Of a stretch of DNA of 64,000 nucleotides, positions 28,551 to 36,619 are shown in pieces (the first letter of the stretch is position 1; each line of letters begins with the position of its first letter). The position numbers and the translations under genes are program-made. The stretch is taken from contig JAFIGY010000009.1 of the NCBI GenBank assembly GCA_017849435.1, forward strand, positions 800,608 through 864,607. The letters are read 5' to 3'. Below the pieces are notes generated by a model that was not told where the DNA came from, did no database searches, and saw nothing but the letters and a program-made list of their open reading frames with translations. Source of the stretch: Chitinophaga niabensis. Its GTDB lineage: Bacteria > Bacteroidota > Bacteroidia > Chitinophagales > Chitinophagaceae.

Positions 28551-30062
28551 ATGAAAAAATCTCTATACTGGCTGGCATGCCTGCTTTTCCTAACAGCAAC
28601 GCCTGTATTCGCCCAGAAGGATAATCCCTGCGATTTTCGCTGGGGGCCCTGGGAGTCTACATTGACCGGAGGTTCCGGAGGCGTGTTCTTCCGGGTGCAA
28701 CACTCGAAGTGCGTGGATGGTGCTCCCTGTGGCTGGCCCAAGATAGACCTGCAGCACAGCTATCCCCGACAGGCCAATATCAGCATAAAACTGAAAGGTA
28801 TCGACTGCAACGGTAAAACCATTGTTTCCTCTTTTTCCACCGGCGGTAATTATATCCCGGCTAATCAGATCTATCATTCCAGCGGTAACTGGCACGCATT
28901 CCAATCCGTTACCGAAGTAATAAGCGTTGATGTGCGATATGAGGACGGACAGGACAAAGTACAGGTGGTGATAGACAAGGAAAGCGGGGTCAATCAAACA
29001 TTGATCAATGGCAGAACCCGAGAGCAGATCCGGCAGGATGAAGCACGAAAGGCCGCTGCCGAGAAAAGCGCCAGGGAAGAGAAGGAAAAAAAAGCCGCAA
29101 AACTTAAGGAAGAAGAGAAAAAGAAAGAAGAAGAGAAAAAGAAAGAGGAAAGCGATAAGGCGAAAAAAAGTAAAGATACCAAAACCACTGCCGATAAGAA
29201 CAAAAGCACCACCAACACCAGTTCCGGTTACGTAGAAACGGACCACGACCGGGAAATGAGGTATCGCGCGGATGCCCAGCGGAAAAAGGATGAAGCGGAA
29301 GACAGAACGATGGGGACGGCCATGGGGATAGCGGGAGGAGCGATGTTGCTCGCCGGTGATCTGAATCTGAACAACAACGATAAGGATGATGAACTTACGA
29401 TGTACCTGAAAGGTACGATCGGCGTTGGGTACCAGAACATCCCGGTTACGAATAACATGATCTATAACGGCAACAGTTATAAAAGCGCTCCGGAGGCAAC
29501 CGGGCATTTCAGTGTGAATGCAGGTTTGTTGTTTGCAGCCCTGAACGACCGGATGGTAAGTTTACGTTTAAGCCCGTTCTTTACATGGGGTATGAACGCG
29601 TTCAGCTCCGGCACGTCCGGTACACATATCAATTATGGAACCGGGGCGGCGGTGGGAATAGGGCATCGGTTCAAGTTGCTCATTAAAGGAGAGTTTGCAA
29701 AACGGAGCGGTGATATGACCACCGATCATGCCGTGATCGCACTGGATGCAAAAGGAAGCGCCAGTTACAATTACCATACTTTGAAGTATGGACCAGGCCT
29801 CTATTTAGACTTCGGCGGCCATGATGCTTTTGCGGAATTATCTGCCTACCGTGAAAACCTTTCTTTCCTCCAGAACTCATCTGCAAACATCTTCTCTTAT
29901 GAATTGAAATTATCCTACAGCCTGGTGGCATTTGCTGTTCAGTATGCACCGAATTACCCGATAGCGGGCGAGGTGAAATATCCCGGTGCTTACCAGAAAG
30001 AGAAGCAATCATTGGTGCTGTTGAGTTTGTACGCTCCTTTCAAGATTTTTTCAAAAGAGTAA
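28551..30062 (+). CDS. secreted GPW-domain protein with charged linker and outer membrane barrel-like C-terminus
   Basis: A 503-residue protein with a signal peptide (about 1-21). Domain 1 (about 26-145) begins CDFRWGPWES and resembles the protein at 28058. Residues about 165-215 are a Lys/Glu/Ala-rich helical linker (EEKEKKAAKLKEEEKKKEEE and on), followed by a short hydrophobic AMGIAGGAMLLAGD. The last 230 residues have alternating strands (YLKGTIGVGYQNIP, MVSLRLSPFFTWGMN, YGPGLYLDFGG) typical of an outer membrane barrel. The layout suggests an outer membrane-anchored protein that holds a domain in the periplasm. The gene at 30065 follows after 2 bases and is surely cotranscribed. Confidence 0.75.
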   Translation: MKKSLYWLACLLFLTATPVFAQKDNPCDFRWGPWESTLTGGSGGVFFRVQHSKCVDGAPCGWPKIDLQHSYPRQANISIKLKGIDCNGKTIVSSFSTGGNYIPANQIYHSSGNWHAFQSVTEVISVDVRYEDGQDKVQVVIDKESGVNQTLINGRTREQIRQDEARKAAAEKSAREEKEKKAAKLKEEEKKKEEEKKKEESDKAKKSKDTKTTADKNKSTTNTSSGYVETDHDREMRYRADAQRKKDEAEDRTMGTAMGIAGGAMLLAGDLNLNNNDKDDELTMYLKGTIGVGYQNIPVTNNMIYNGNSYKSAPEATGHFSVNAGLLFAALNDRMVSLRLSPFFTWGMNAFSSGTSGTHINYGTGAAVGIGHRFKLLIKGEFAKRSGDMTTDHAVIALDAKGSASYNYHTLKYGPGLYLDFGGHDAFAELSAYRENLSFLQNSSANIFSYELKLSYSLVAFAVQYAPNYPIAGEVKYPGAYQKEKQSLVLLSLYAPFKIFSKE

Positions 30063-30064
30063 AA

Positions 30065-30670
30065 ATGATAAAGAATATTAGGAATATCGTCCTTAGCCTG
30101 CTACTGTTCCTCACCGCCTGCAGTGACGACGTTTATGTAGAAGGATTACAGCCCTCCGCCAAAAGCTATGCGATCAACAAAAGCGTACCGGTTACGCACG
30201 GGAACATCGCTACCTGTCAATTGCAGATAGAAGGAGACCCCTATTCCCTCAGCCTCCAGGTATCCCGCATGAAGATCGTAGCCGCCAATACCAGCTTTGC
30301 CGTGAATGATTCCGCACTTGTGGTCAGCTTGTATTCCACCCAATTACAGGTCGAAACAAAATCTAACGGCATTAACCGCTATGGCAGGAATGAGCTGATG
30401 AATGCCGGAGAAGCTTTCGCGAGTGCCGGTCCGCCATTACTGGCAGCTGTGAAAAAGCCGCCTTATACCGGTAGCTATACCGCCATGCAACAGTACCTCG
30501 TAGCCCGGCTTTCTTTTTCCATCGGCCAGGATGGTTATATCGCCTTCAAAACCACGAAGAACGGCCTTACCGGATACGGCTGGCTGCATGTAACGGTTGA
30601 TGAAAAAAATATCGTGTTCGACCGGTATGGTTATCAGATGTTTGAGCAGATACGCGCCGGCCAGGAATAA
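30065..30670 (+). CDS. lipoprotein of unknown function
   Basis: A 201-residue lipoprotein; lipobox LFLTAC places the modified Cys at residue 19. The mature protein is mostly beta, with repeated strands such as HGNIATCQLQIEGDPYSLSLQVSR and LVARLSFSIGQDGYIAF. No known domain is recognised. The 2-base gap to the barrel protein upstream suggests the two act together at the outer membrane. Confidence 0.75.
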   Translation: MIKNIRNIVLSLLLFLTACSDDVYVEGLQPSAKSYAINKSVPVTHGNIATCQLQIEGDPYSLSLQVSRMKIVAANTSFAVNDSALVVSLYSTQLQVETKSNGINRYGRNELMNAGEAFASAGPPLLAAVKKPPYTGSYTAMQQYLVARLSFSIGQDGYIAFKTTKNGLTGYGWLHVTVDEKNIVFDRYGYQMFEQIRAGQE

Positions 30671-30705
30671 GCGTGGAATAAAAAATCCCTAACCCCCAAA
30701 ATAAA

Positions 30706-30742
30706 ACAGGTCTTCCGCCGTTACGCAGAAGGCCTGTCCATT
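30706..30742 (+). terminator. probable intrinsic terminator of the GPW gene set
   Basis: ACAGGTCTTC (30706-30715) pairs with GAAGGCCTGT (30728-30737; one T-G), loop 12, then CCATTTTT. Confidence 0.55.
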
Positions 30743-30853
30743 TTTCCGGCAGCAGGAAAACAAAGCGAAAAATAATGGCGCTAATTTTCAGAACTTTGAA
30801 CTAATTTAGTTTTCCTATCTATAACTGAAATATCTAATTTGTAAAAAGACAAA

Positions 30854-31252
30854 ATGCCGGCAGAGGATAAAAACAGCAAAGCCAGGAACCTGGACCGCCT
30901 GAATCATAAATACAGGCTGGTGATCATGAACGACGATACGTATGAGGAGGTGACCGCGTTCCGTTTGTCCCGCATGAGCGTATATGTAGCTCTCAGTACC
31001 CTCTTCGTACTGCTGGTAGCCATCACCGTTGCCACCGTTGTGTTCACGCCTTTACGGTATTACATTCCGGGGTATGGCGACCTGAAACAACGGAAAGAAT
31101 TCCTTCAGCTCCGGATGCGTGCGGATTCGCTGGAACGCGCCATCACTACGCGGGATCTGTATCTTGACAATCTCAAGAACGTGATCGGCGGAAATATCAA
31201 GCTGGATACCAACATGCTCAAAGTACCAAAAGTGGATAACAGCACTTACTGA
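30854..31252 (+). CDS. membrane protein matching the N-terminal part of a Bacteroidota M23 peptidase, peptidase domain absent
   Basis: A 132-residue protein: a cytoplasmic start (LNHKYRLVIMNDDTYEEVTAFRLSRMS), one transmembrane helix (about 45-68), then FTPLRYYIPGYGD and a short coiled coil (about 78-105). In other Bacteroidota, as I recall, this same start belongs to an M23 metallopeptidase encoded before a bactofilin. Here the chain stops after the coiled coil, with no HxxxD or HxH metal motif in this frame or in the 98 bases that follow. It may be a trimmed version working as a membrane anchor for the bactofilin, or a decayed peptidase gene. Confidence 0.65.
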   Translation: MPAEDKNSKARNLDRLNHKYRLVIMNDDTYEEVTAFRLSRMSVYVALSTLFVLLVAITVATVVFTPLRYYIPGYGDLKQRKEFLQLRMRADSLERAITTRDLYLDNLKNVIGGNIKLDTNMLKVPKVDNSTY

Positions 31253-31350
31253 GATTTAATGGTATAATAATATATATTTAATATTTTTTTACTATCTTAG
31301 CAGGCACCTTAACTTAACCTTATCTTTAAAAACTGAAAACCTGAGAACCT

Positions 31351-31794
31351 ATGTTTAACCAAGGCAAGAAAGGAGACAGCAAGGGCATTATGCCCGCGTC
31401 CAACATCAATCTCATTGGCAATGGCACCTCTATCCAGGGCGATATTGTATGCGAAGGAGATATCCGTATAGACGGGCAGGTGAACGGCCTCGTGTCTACC
31501 AAAGCAAAGATCGTTGTAGGACCGGAAGGAGAGATCACCGGTGACCTGGTATGCCAGAGTGCGGACATCCTGGGGAAAGTGACCGGTATCATCAAAGTGG
31601 ATGATCTGTTGTTCCTCAAAGGCAACGCAGTGATCAAAGGCGATATTTATACCGTTCATTTTGAAATGGAGCCTACCGTGAAGTTCAATGGCCGCTGCTA
31701 TATGGATCCGGCGGATGCTCCCGTGGCAGGTACTTCAGATAACCATTCGGATTCTAAACATGGAAGATCCCTCCTCCAGGAAGAAACCGTATAA
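31351..31794 (+). CDS. bactofilin (polymer-forming cytoskeletal protein)
   Basis: A 147-residue bactofilin that forms filaments in the cytoplasm, often organising cell-wall enzymes. The repeated beta-helix turns are clear: GTSIQGDIVCEGDIRIDGQVNG, AKIVVGPEGEITGDLVCQSADILGKV, DDLLFLKGNAVIKGDIYT. A short charged tail follows. The membrane protein upstream is the usual peptidase partner in reduced form. The end overlaps the start of the AtpZ-like gene by 35 bases. Confidence 0.93.
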   Translation: MFNQGKKGDSKGIMPASNINLIGNGTSIQGDIVCEGDIRIDGQVNGLVSTKAKIVVGPEGEITGDLVCQSADILGKVTGIIKVDDLLFLKGNAVIKGDIYTVHFEMEPTVKFNGRCYMDPADAPVAGTSDNHSDSKHGRSLLQEETV

Positions 31795-31984
31795 TCTGCT
31801 CCTGCGGTATGCAGGACTGGCTTTCCAGATGATTGCCGCCATCGGTGTGTCCCTGTGGCTGGGTTACCTGTTGGATCAATGGTTGGGCATGCGGTTCCCG
31901 CTGTTCATGATCATTTTTTCTTTACTGGCTTTAACCCTACTTTTGTGGCAGATCGTTAAAGATACCAGCAGGCATGACCGATAG
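31760..31984 (+). CDS. AtpZ/AtpI-family small membrane protein
   Basis: A 74-residue protein with two transmembrane helices (LLLRYAGLAFQMIAAIGVSL; FPLFMIIFSLLALTLLLWQ) joined by GYLLDQWLG, the pattern of AtpZ/AtpI proteins that precede F1Fo ATP synthase genes and help assemble the c-ring. ATG 31760 is chosen since upstream residues in the open frame are out of character. It overlaps the genes on both sides, so the set is translationally coupled. No atpB-atpE operon follows in this window. Confidence 0.8.
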   Translation: MEDPSSRKKPYNLLLRYAGLAFQMIAAIGVSLWLGYLLDQWLGMRFPLFMIIFSLLALTLLLWQIVKDTSRHDR

Positions 31985-32369
31985 ATTTTTATTTTGGCTG
32001 GCAGCTATTTTTGCGCTGATCACTGCCGGCCTTTTTGTATTTCAGCATTGGCTTCAGCAAACATTAGGTGTACATTTTGAAGTGCTCGTGGGCGGTAACC
32101 TCGTTCTGGCACTTATAACCCTTGTGAGTTACACCCTGAACCGCAAAGGCATTGCGGCCGCCAACCCGAATGTGTTTGTGCGTTCCGTTTACGCATCTAC
32201 CTTAACCAAACTAATGCTTTGCGTTGTGGGCATAGCCGTGTACGTGGTGATGAACCGCAGCCGGCTGAGCAAATCCACCATTTTTATCCTGATGTTCCTT
32301 TACTTCGTGTATACGGTGATGGAAACCATTCACCTGTACAAGGCCAGCATTAAACAAAAGAAATCCTGA
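31974..32369 (+). CDS. four-helix membrane protein, ATP synthase subunit I-like
   Basis: A 131-residue membrane protein with four predicted helices (about 6-25, 37-57, 76-95, 100-120). Its place after AtpZ and its size recall the poorly conserved AtpI-like protein that stands between atpZ and atpB in Bacteroidota, but here the next gene is a SprT-like protein. It overlaps the AtpZ-like gene by 11 bases. The role is inferred from context only. Confidence 0.6.
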   Translation: MTDRFLFWLAAIFALITAGLFVFQHWLQQTLGVHFEVLVGGNLVLALITLVSYTLNRKGIAAANPNVFVRSVYASTLTKLMLCVVGIAVYVVMNRSRLSKSTIFILMFLYFVYTVMETIHLYKASIKQKKS

Positions 32370-32373
32370 AACG

Positions 32374-32994
32374 GTGAAGCAGGAAGCACCTTTACATGCA
32401 TTGGCGAATTACCTGCCGGACGGTACGTTCGAGCAGGTGATCGAGTATATCACGGCGTTCAGGGTACATCTTACCATTACCCGTGAAAGGCAAAGTGTGC
32501 TCGGCGATTACCGGCATCCCTATGAAGGGAAAGGCCACCGCATCAGTATCAACGGCGGTCTCAATAAATATGCTTTCCTGTTGACCCTGTTGCACGAGAT
32601 CGCTCACCTGGTGACGTTCATGAAATACAGTCATGGCGTATCTGCGCATGGAAAAGAATGGAAACAGGAATACGGGCGGATATTGAAGGAATTTGTGGGG
32701 AAAGGGTTTATGCCGGATGATGTGGAGACGGCCGTGCGGGACAGTCTGCATAACCCCGCCGCCAGTTCCTGTGCGGATGAGGACCTGATGCGGGTGTTGA
32801 AGCGGTATGACAGAAAAAAGGAAAATCATTACCTGGTGGAGCAGCTGCCACCCGGACAATTATTCAGAACCAAAGACGGACGGGTGTTCCGTAAAGGTGA
32901 ACGCGTTCGCAAACGATACCGTTGCGAAGAAGTGCCTGGCAACCGGCTCTATCTTTTCAGTCCGGTTTACGAAGTGGAGCTGGTCACCGGATGA
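32374..32994 (+). CDS. SprT-like zinc metalloprotease domain protein
   Basis: A 206-residue cytoplasmic protein with a SprT-like domain: the zinc motif HEIAHL lies in LLTLLHEIAHLVTF, with a third possible ligand in SAHGKEWK. SprT-like proteins are linked with DNA-protein crosslink or stress functions; the bacterial role is not settled. It starts with GTG at 32374, four bases after the previous stop. Its C-terminal 11 bases overlap the convergent OsmC gene. Confidence 0.82.
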   Translation: MKQEAPLHALANYLPDGTFEQVIEYITAFRVHLTITRERQSVLGDYRHPYEGKGHRISINGGLNKYAFLLTLLHEIAHLVTFMKYSHGVSAHGKEWKQEYGRILKEFVGKGFMPDDVETAVRDSLHNPAASSCADEDLMRVLKRYDRKKENHYLVEQLPPGQLFRTKDGRVFRKGERVRKRYRCEEVPGNRLYLFSPVYEVELVTG

Positions 32995-33391
32995 TCTCCA
33001 GCTGATTCAGCTTTACCGACGTTCCCTGTCTCATCGAATGCGGGATCTCCGCGATCTGATCCGTATGCCGGATCAACTCCTCGATCTTTTCCCTCGGCGC
33101 ATCAGACGTTACTCTGATATCATACCGGATATTACGGGCATGCGCCGGTTCCCCGCCCCAGTCGCCATTAATGACGATCTCCACCTGCCTGATATCTACC
33201 TGCCAGAGCGCAGCCTCCCGGTATAGATCATTGCAAAGGCTGGCCCCGATGGACATCATGAACAGTTCTTCTCCGCTGAAACCGATACCCATGCCCCCGG
33301 CCCTCGGCGTACGGTCAACCACCAGGCTGCGTGGGCCCGCCCATCCTGCCGCAGCACTGCTTTCGTGGATCGTTTTGATATGTACCTGCAT
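32984..33391 (-). CDS. OsmC family protein
   Basis: A 135-residue protein of the OsmC/Ohr/YhfA fold. GFSGEELFMMSIGASLCNDLYREA carries the central helix with one Cys where peroxidatic OsmC proteins have a reactive Cys; the second, resolving Cys is not seen, so peroxidase activity is uncertain. Closest to the general OsmC/YhfA-like group. Separated from the gene upstream by a terminator. Confidence 0.85.
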   Translation of the reverse strand: MQVHIKTIHESSAAAGWAGPRSLVVDRTPRAGGMGIGFSGEELFMMSIGASLCNDLYREAALWQVDIRQVEIVINGDWGGEPAHARNIRYDIRVTSDAPREKIEELIRHTDQIAEIPHSMRQGTSVKLNQLEIIR

Positions 33392-33427
33392 AATATGTTT
33401 AATGTACGCAAAGTTGGGGGTATAAAC

Positions 33428-33455
33428 AAAAAATGCCTCCCGGAGGAGGGAGGCA
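33428..33455 (-). terminator. intrinsic terminator of the DUF4407-MuiA unit
   Basis: TGCCTCCC (33434-33441) pairs with GGGAGGCA (33448-33455). Read on the minus strand a run of T follows. It separates the MuiA-like gene from OsmC. Confidence 0.85.
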
Positions 33456-33476
33456 CGTGTAAGGGTATAGGGAAAA

Positions 33477-35381
33477 CTAGTCGAGGTTCACAATCCTGCC
33501 CCGTGGGAACTTCACCGTGTATTGCAGCTTCATTTTCTTTTCTTCCTTTGGTGATACGTTCATGTCCCAGGTCACCTGTTGCGTGTTTTCATCCAGTTTG
33601 GCGCCGGAGTATTCCACCCTGCTGATCTCGATCTCTTTCTGCACGGAGATGGGCAGCTGGTCTTCGATCACAATGCGGATGGGCTCGCGTTTGTTGTTCC
33701 TTACACTGATCTCCCAGTTGCGGATCACGGATTGTGTGCTGCCGAAGAAGGTGGCCTGCTTTGAGAAAGTTTTCTCGAGCGTACGGTTCAGCACGATGTT
33801 CTTGTCTTTCCCCAGCGATACGAACAGCGTATCGGAAGCGGTTTGCAGATTGAGTAATGATTTGCCGAGATAGGTGCCCTCAAAGTAAATGCTGGCTTCG
33901 CCTTCGAGTAGGTTCAGCTGCTCCCAGTCTGTAATGCCCGCCAGGAGATAAGCGGAAAGGTCCATTTTAGGTACGGCGTGGTATTCATAAGTGGTGGGTA
34001 CTTCCATTTGTTGGATGGATACGGCATAAGGTTTACCGTCTGACGGAATCGTATAGGCGGTAGCGATATCGAAGTTCACGCTGGTGGTATGGAAGGTAGC
34101 ATCCACCTGCAACGGAATATCTTCCCGTTGTTTGCGTTTGGAGGCCTGCACGCCTGCAACTTTTCCGGCAAGCATATTGACGGGCGGGGCAGCCATGTCA
34201 GCGGACGTTCCGTATCCTACCACCACTACTTCCTCCATCCGCTGCACATCCTGGTGCATGTAAACGTTCATAACATCGGTGTTGATATTCAATTTCTGCA
34301 TGGTAAATCCTATAAGGGAGAACTCCAGTGTTTTGGCGTCCGGTGGAAGTTGCAGGCTGAACTCACCCCGCTCGTTGGTAATAGTGCCGATGCTCCGGTT
34401 GGGAATGCGGATGGAAGCGCCGTGTAACGGAGCGCCTGATTCATCCATGACTTTCCCGCGAACCTCTGTTCTGTCTTTACCGCCGCCAAAGTTTTTATCG
34501 TTGGCCATTTCCTGCAGGCTCCAGTAGGTTTTCATCCGCCAGGGCTGCAATTGTGGTTTGAGGCCGCTTTCAGCGGGGTTGCCGTTGGAGAGGCTCAACT
34601 TCACGTTCTTCCATTCTTCGCCGCATTGCTGGAATACATTGGCCTTGTAAGCCATTTCCATCGGCTGGTTGATACTTTCCACGCGCAGTTCGTAGCTGGG
34701 ATACCAGCCGGCATTTTTAACGAGATAGCTGAGTGTAAGTTTACCGCTGATGCTTTCTTTGGAAGATACGGTGATGAGAAGATCGCTGGTGGAGCTGTCT
34801 TTGGCCGCCATCAGTGCATTTTGCTGCGCCTGCAGCTTGTCAATGCTTTCGGTGAGCATCCGGATACTTTTGTTGACGGTGAGTTGCTGCTCGAGCACTT
34901 CCGTGAGGCGGTTGCGCTGAAAGTCCATCGCTTCGCGGAGGTCTTGCGTTTTCAGGCCGGTATTGGTGCCGCGGATGTCCTGGTTCTTGCTCAGCATGGT
35001 TTCTTCCTGTGCAAGTACCTTGAGCCGGTTCTTTTCCTTTTGCAGCTGTTCTTCCAGTACGCTCTGCTGTTTTCTCAATTGCGTGATCTCATCTACCGGC
35101 TGCTGCCCGCGGAGATAATTCCGGTCCCTGGCCACGGAAAGGATGGTGAATGCGCCTTTCCCCTGTACCTGGATGCTTTTTTCTTCCAGCTCCGGCGATA
35201 TCTGCTGGAACACCAGGGTAGTGGTGCCGGCGGGAATGGTGGTGGTGGCGGAACGTACGATCTGTGCGCCTTTCATAAAGACCGTCACTTTTTCGATGGA
35301 GGAACTGACGGTTTGTTTTTTCGTTTGTGCATGTACGTTATAAACGGTCAGCAGCGCCAGCAGGCAGAGATATCTTTTCAT
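33477..35381 (-). CDS. MuiA/DUF4139 family protein with inserted carboxypeptidase-like domain and SusC-type motif
   Basis: A 634-residue exported protein (signal peptide about 1-19; ATG 35381 preferred over one 45 bases upstream). The N-terminal DUF4140 part (VTVFMKGAQIVRSATTTIPAGT), a coiled coil (about 90-190), and DUF4139 (YLVKNAGWYPSYELRV; C-terminal TFHTTSVNFDIATAYTI to the end) make a mucoidy-inhibitor A type protein. Within DUF4139, at about residues 305-420, sits a carboxypeptidase-regulatory-like domain (EVRGKVMDESGAPLHGASI) followed by EEVVVVGYGTS and MLAGKVAGVQ, motifs normally found at the plug of SusC proteins. The DUF4407 gene is 65 bases upstream. Function unknown. Confidence 0.88.
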   Translation of the reverse strand: MKRYLCLLALLTVYNVHAQTKKQTVSSSIEKVTVFMKGAQIVRSATTTIPAGTTTLVFQQISPELEEKSIQVQGKGAFTILSVARDRNYLRGQQPVDEITQLRKQQSVLEEQLQKEKNRLKVLAQEETMLSKNQDIRGTNTGLKTQDLREAMDFQRNRLTEVLEQQLTVNKSIRMLTESIDKLQAQQNALMAAKDSSTSDLLITVSSKESISGKLTLSYLVKNAGWYPSYELRVESINQPMEMAYKANVFQQCGEEWKNVKLSLSNGNPAESGLKPQLQPWRMKTYWSLQEMANDKNFGGGKDRTEVRGKVMDESGAPLHGASIRIPNRSIGTITNERGEFSLQLPPDAKTLEFSLIGFTMQKLNINTDVMNVYMHQDVQRMEEVVVVGYGTSADMAAPPVNMLAGKVAGVQASKRKQREDIPLQVDATFHTTSVNFDIATAYTIPSDGKPYAVSIQQMEVPTTYEYHAVPKMDLSAYLLAGITDWEQLNLLEGEASIYFEGTYLGKSLLNLQTASDTLFVSLGKDKNIVLNRTLEKTFSKQATFFGSTQSVIRNWEISVRNNKREPIRIVIEDQLPISVQKEIEISRVEYSGAKLDENTQQVTWDMNVSPKEEKKMKLQYTVKFPRGRIVNLD

Positions 35382-35446
35382 ACAGGGGATTTTATCAGCA
35401 GGATGCGCTTTTTTCCTGCTTTCCATAAATCCCCTTTAAAATTTTT

Positions 35447-36484
35447 TCAGGAGAATGCGGTGGATTTAAGCCGTTGCTCACTTTCGGCCGTCCTGACAGC
35501 GATGCGTTCGTCTGTTTCCAGCCTGAGCATGGCCTTGCGTTCTTTTTTATGCATGATATAGGCATATTCATGTTGTTCCAGCAGATCGTCGTACGGGCCG
35601 CGGGGGGAGATGAGTTTGACGAAGACAGGTGCGGTTTCGATGGCGATAAACAGGAGCATGATGAACCAGTTGGCCCAGTAGATGGGTTGGCTTTTTTGGG
35701 TGAGGGTGCCAAGCGCATCCAGCCGGGAAGCAAGTCCGTCCAGACTATCACGGTTCAATTGCCGGATGCTCTGCGCGGTGGCAGTATCTACTTTTGCGAG
35801 TTCCGCACGGTATTGTGTGATGAGGGCGCCGTTACGGGCGCTAATGTCTGCCAGCACTGCGGCGGCGCTGTCTGCATCTGCTTTCTTGGCTTTATAGATA
35901 GGGCCGAGATTTTTCACCCGGGATCCGCCGGTACCGTCCGCTTCCTGCTGTGCGATGATCATAAGGGTATCCCGGTGCACAGCCTGGCGGCTGATCTCAT
36001 CCTGCAACAACTGAATACGGCTTTTCAGTTCATTACCCTGCGCTACATATCGCTCTTTCACTTTATCTTCCTGCGCCTTGAACTTTTGTTGTTCCATGAT
36101 CACAAGCTCGGCCTGAATCTCCTTGTTGAAAACCTGCAATTCCAGGGGTTTGGAGATCACTATCGCGATCAACACCGCCAATATGATCCGGGGCAGGGCC
36201 ATCCACAATTCATCCAGGAAACGTTCCCGTTTTTTCATGCCGGATACGATGTAACGGTCCAGGTTAAAGATCATCAATCCCCACACCAACGCAAAAAGGA
36301 TAGCGGCCCAGGGTTGCCGGAATACGGTCCACAGCGCATAACCGCCTGCCAGTGCGGCCATCAGGCCGGTAAAGAAAATAGTGGCGCCGATCCCGGCGTA
36401 TTTGTTGTATTCGGAAGGTGCGCGTTTAAGCATCGGCAGATGTGCGCCGGAGCAGAGCAAAAAGAATTGGCGGATGCGGAACAT
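35447..36484 (-). CDS. DUF4407 membrane protein
   Basis: A 345-residue inner membrane protein. Two helices (about 32-55 and 60-78), a third at about 95-112, a long charged coiled coil (about 120-265) and a last helix (YWANWFIMLLFIAIETAPVFVKL). FNLDRYIVSG and ISPRGPYDDLLE are typical of DUF4407. No function is known; the coiled coil is bounded by membrane helices and should face one side only. Probably in an operon with the MuiA-like gene. Confidence 0.88.
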   Translation of the reverse strand: MFRIRQFFLLCSGAHLPMLKRAPSEYNKYAGIGATIFFTGLMAALAGGYALWTVFRQPWAAILFALVWGLMIFNLDRYIVSGMKKRERFLDELWMALPRIILAVLIAIVISKPLELQVFNKEIQAELVIMEQQKFKAQEDKVKERYVAQGNELKSRIQLLQDEISRQAVHRDTLMIIAQQEADGTGGSRVKNLGPIYKAKKADADSAAAVLADISARNGALITQYRAELAKVDTATAQSIRQLNRDSLDGLASRLDALGTLTQKSQPIYWANWFIMLLFIAIETAPVFVKLISPRGPYDDLLEQHEYAYIMHKKERKAMLRLETDERIAVRTAESEQRLKSTAFS

Positions 36485-36558
36485 GTGATATGAGTGTTAA
36501 AGGTTTAAGCCAATAACCGGATCATGTTGCCAGTAATAAGGATGGATGGTAAAGATAC

Positions 36559-36590
36559 AAAAAAATGGGACCGTTTAAAGCGGCCCCATT
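36559..36590 (-). terminator. intrinsic terminator of sucC
   Basis: AATGGGACCG (36564-36573) pairs with CGGCCCCATT (36581-36590) with one mismatch; minus-strand T-run after it. Confidence 0.75.
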
Positions 36591-36619
36591 CGTTTATCAA
36601 TAACATTTTCTCCCTGTGA

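Noticed and set aside
29008-29235. Lys/Arg-rich frame within the GPW barrel gene
   Set aside because: Frame-shifted reading of the Lys/Glu-rich linker repeat.
34551-35561. 336-codon plus-strand frame opposite the MuiA-like and DUF4407 genes
   Set aside because: Spans two well-supported genes on the other strand and shows no recognisable domain.
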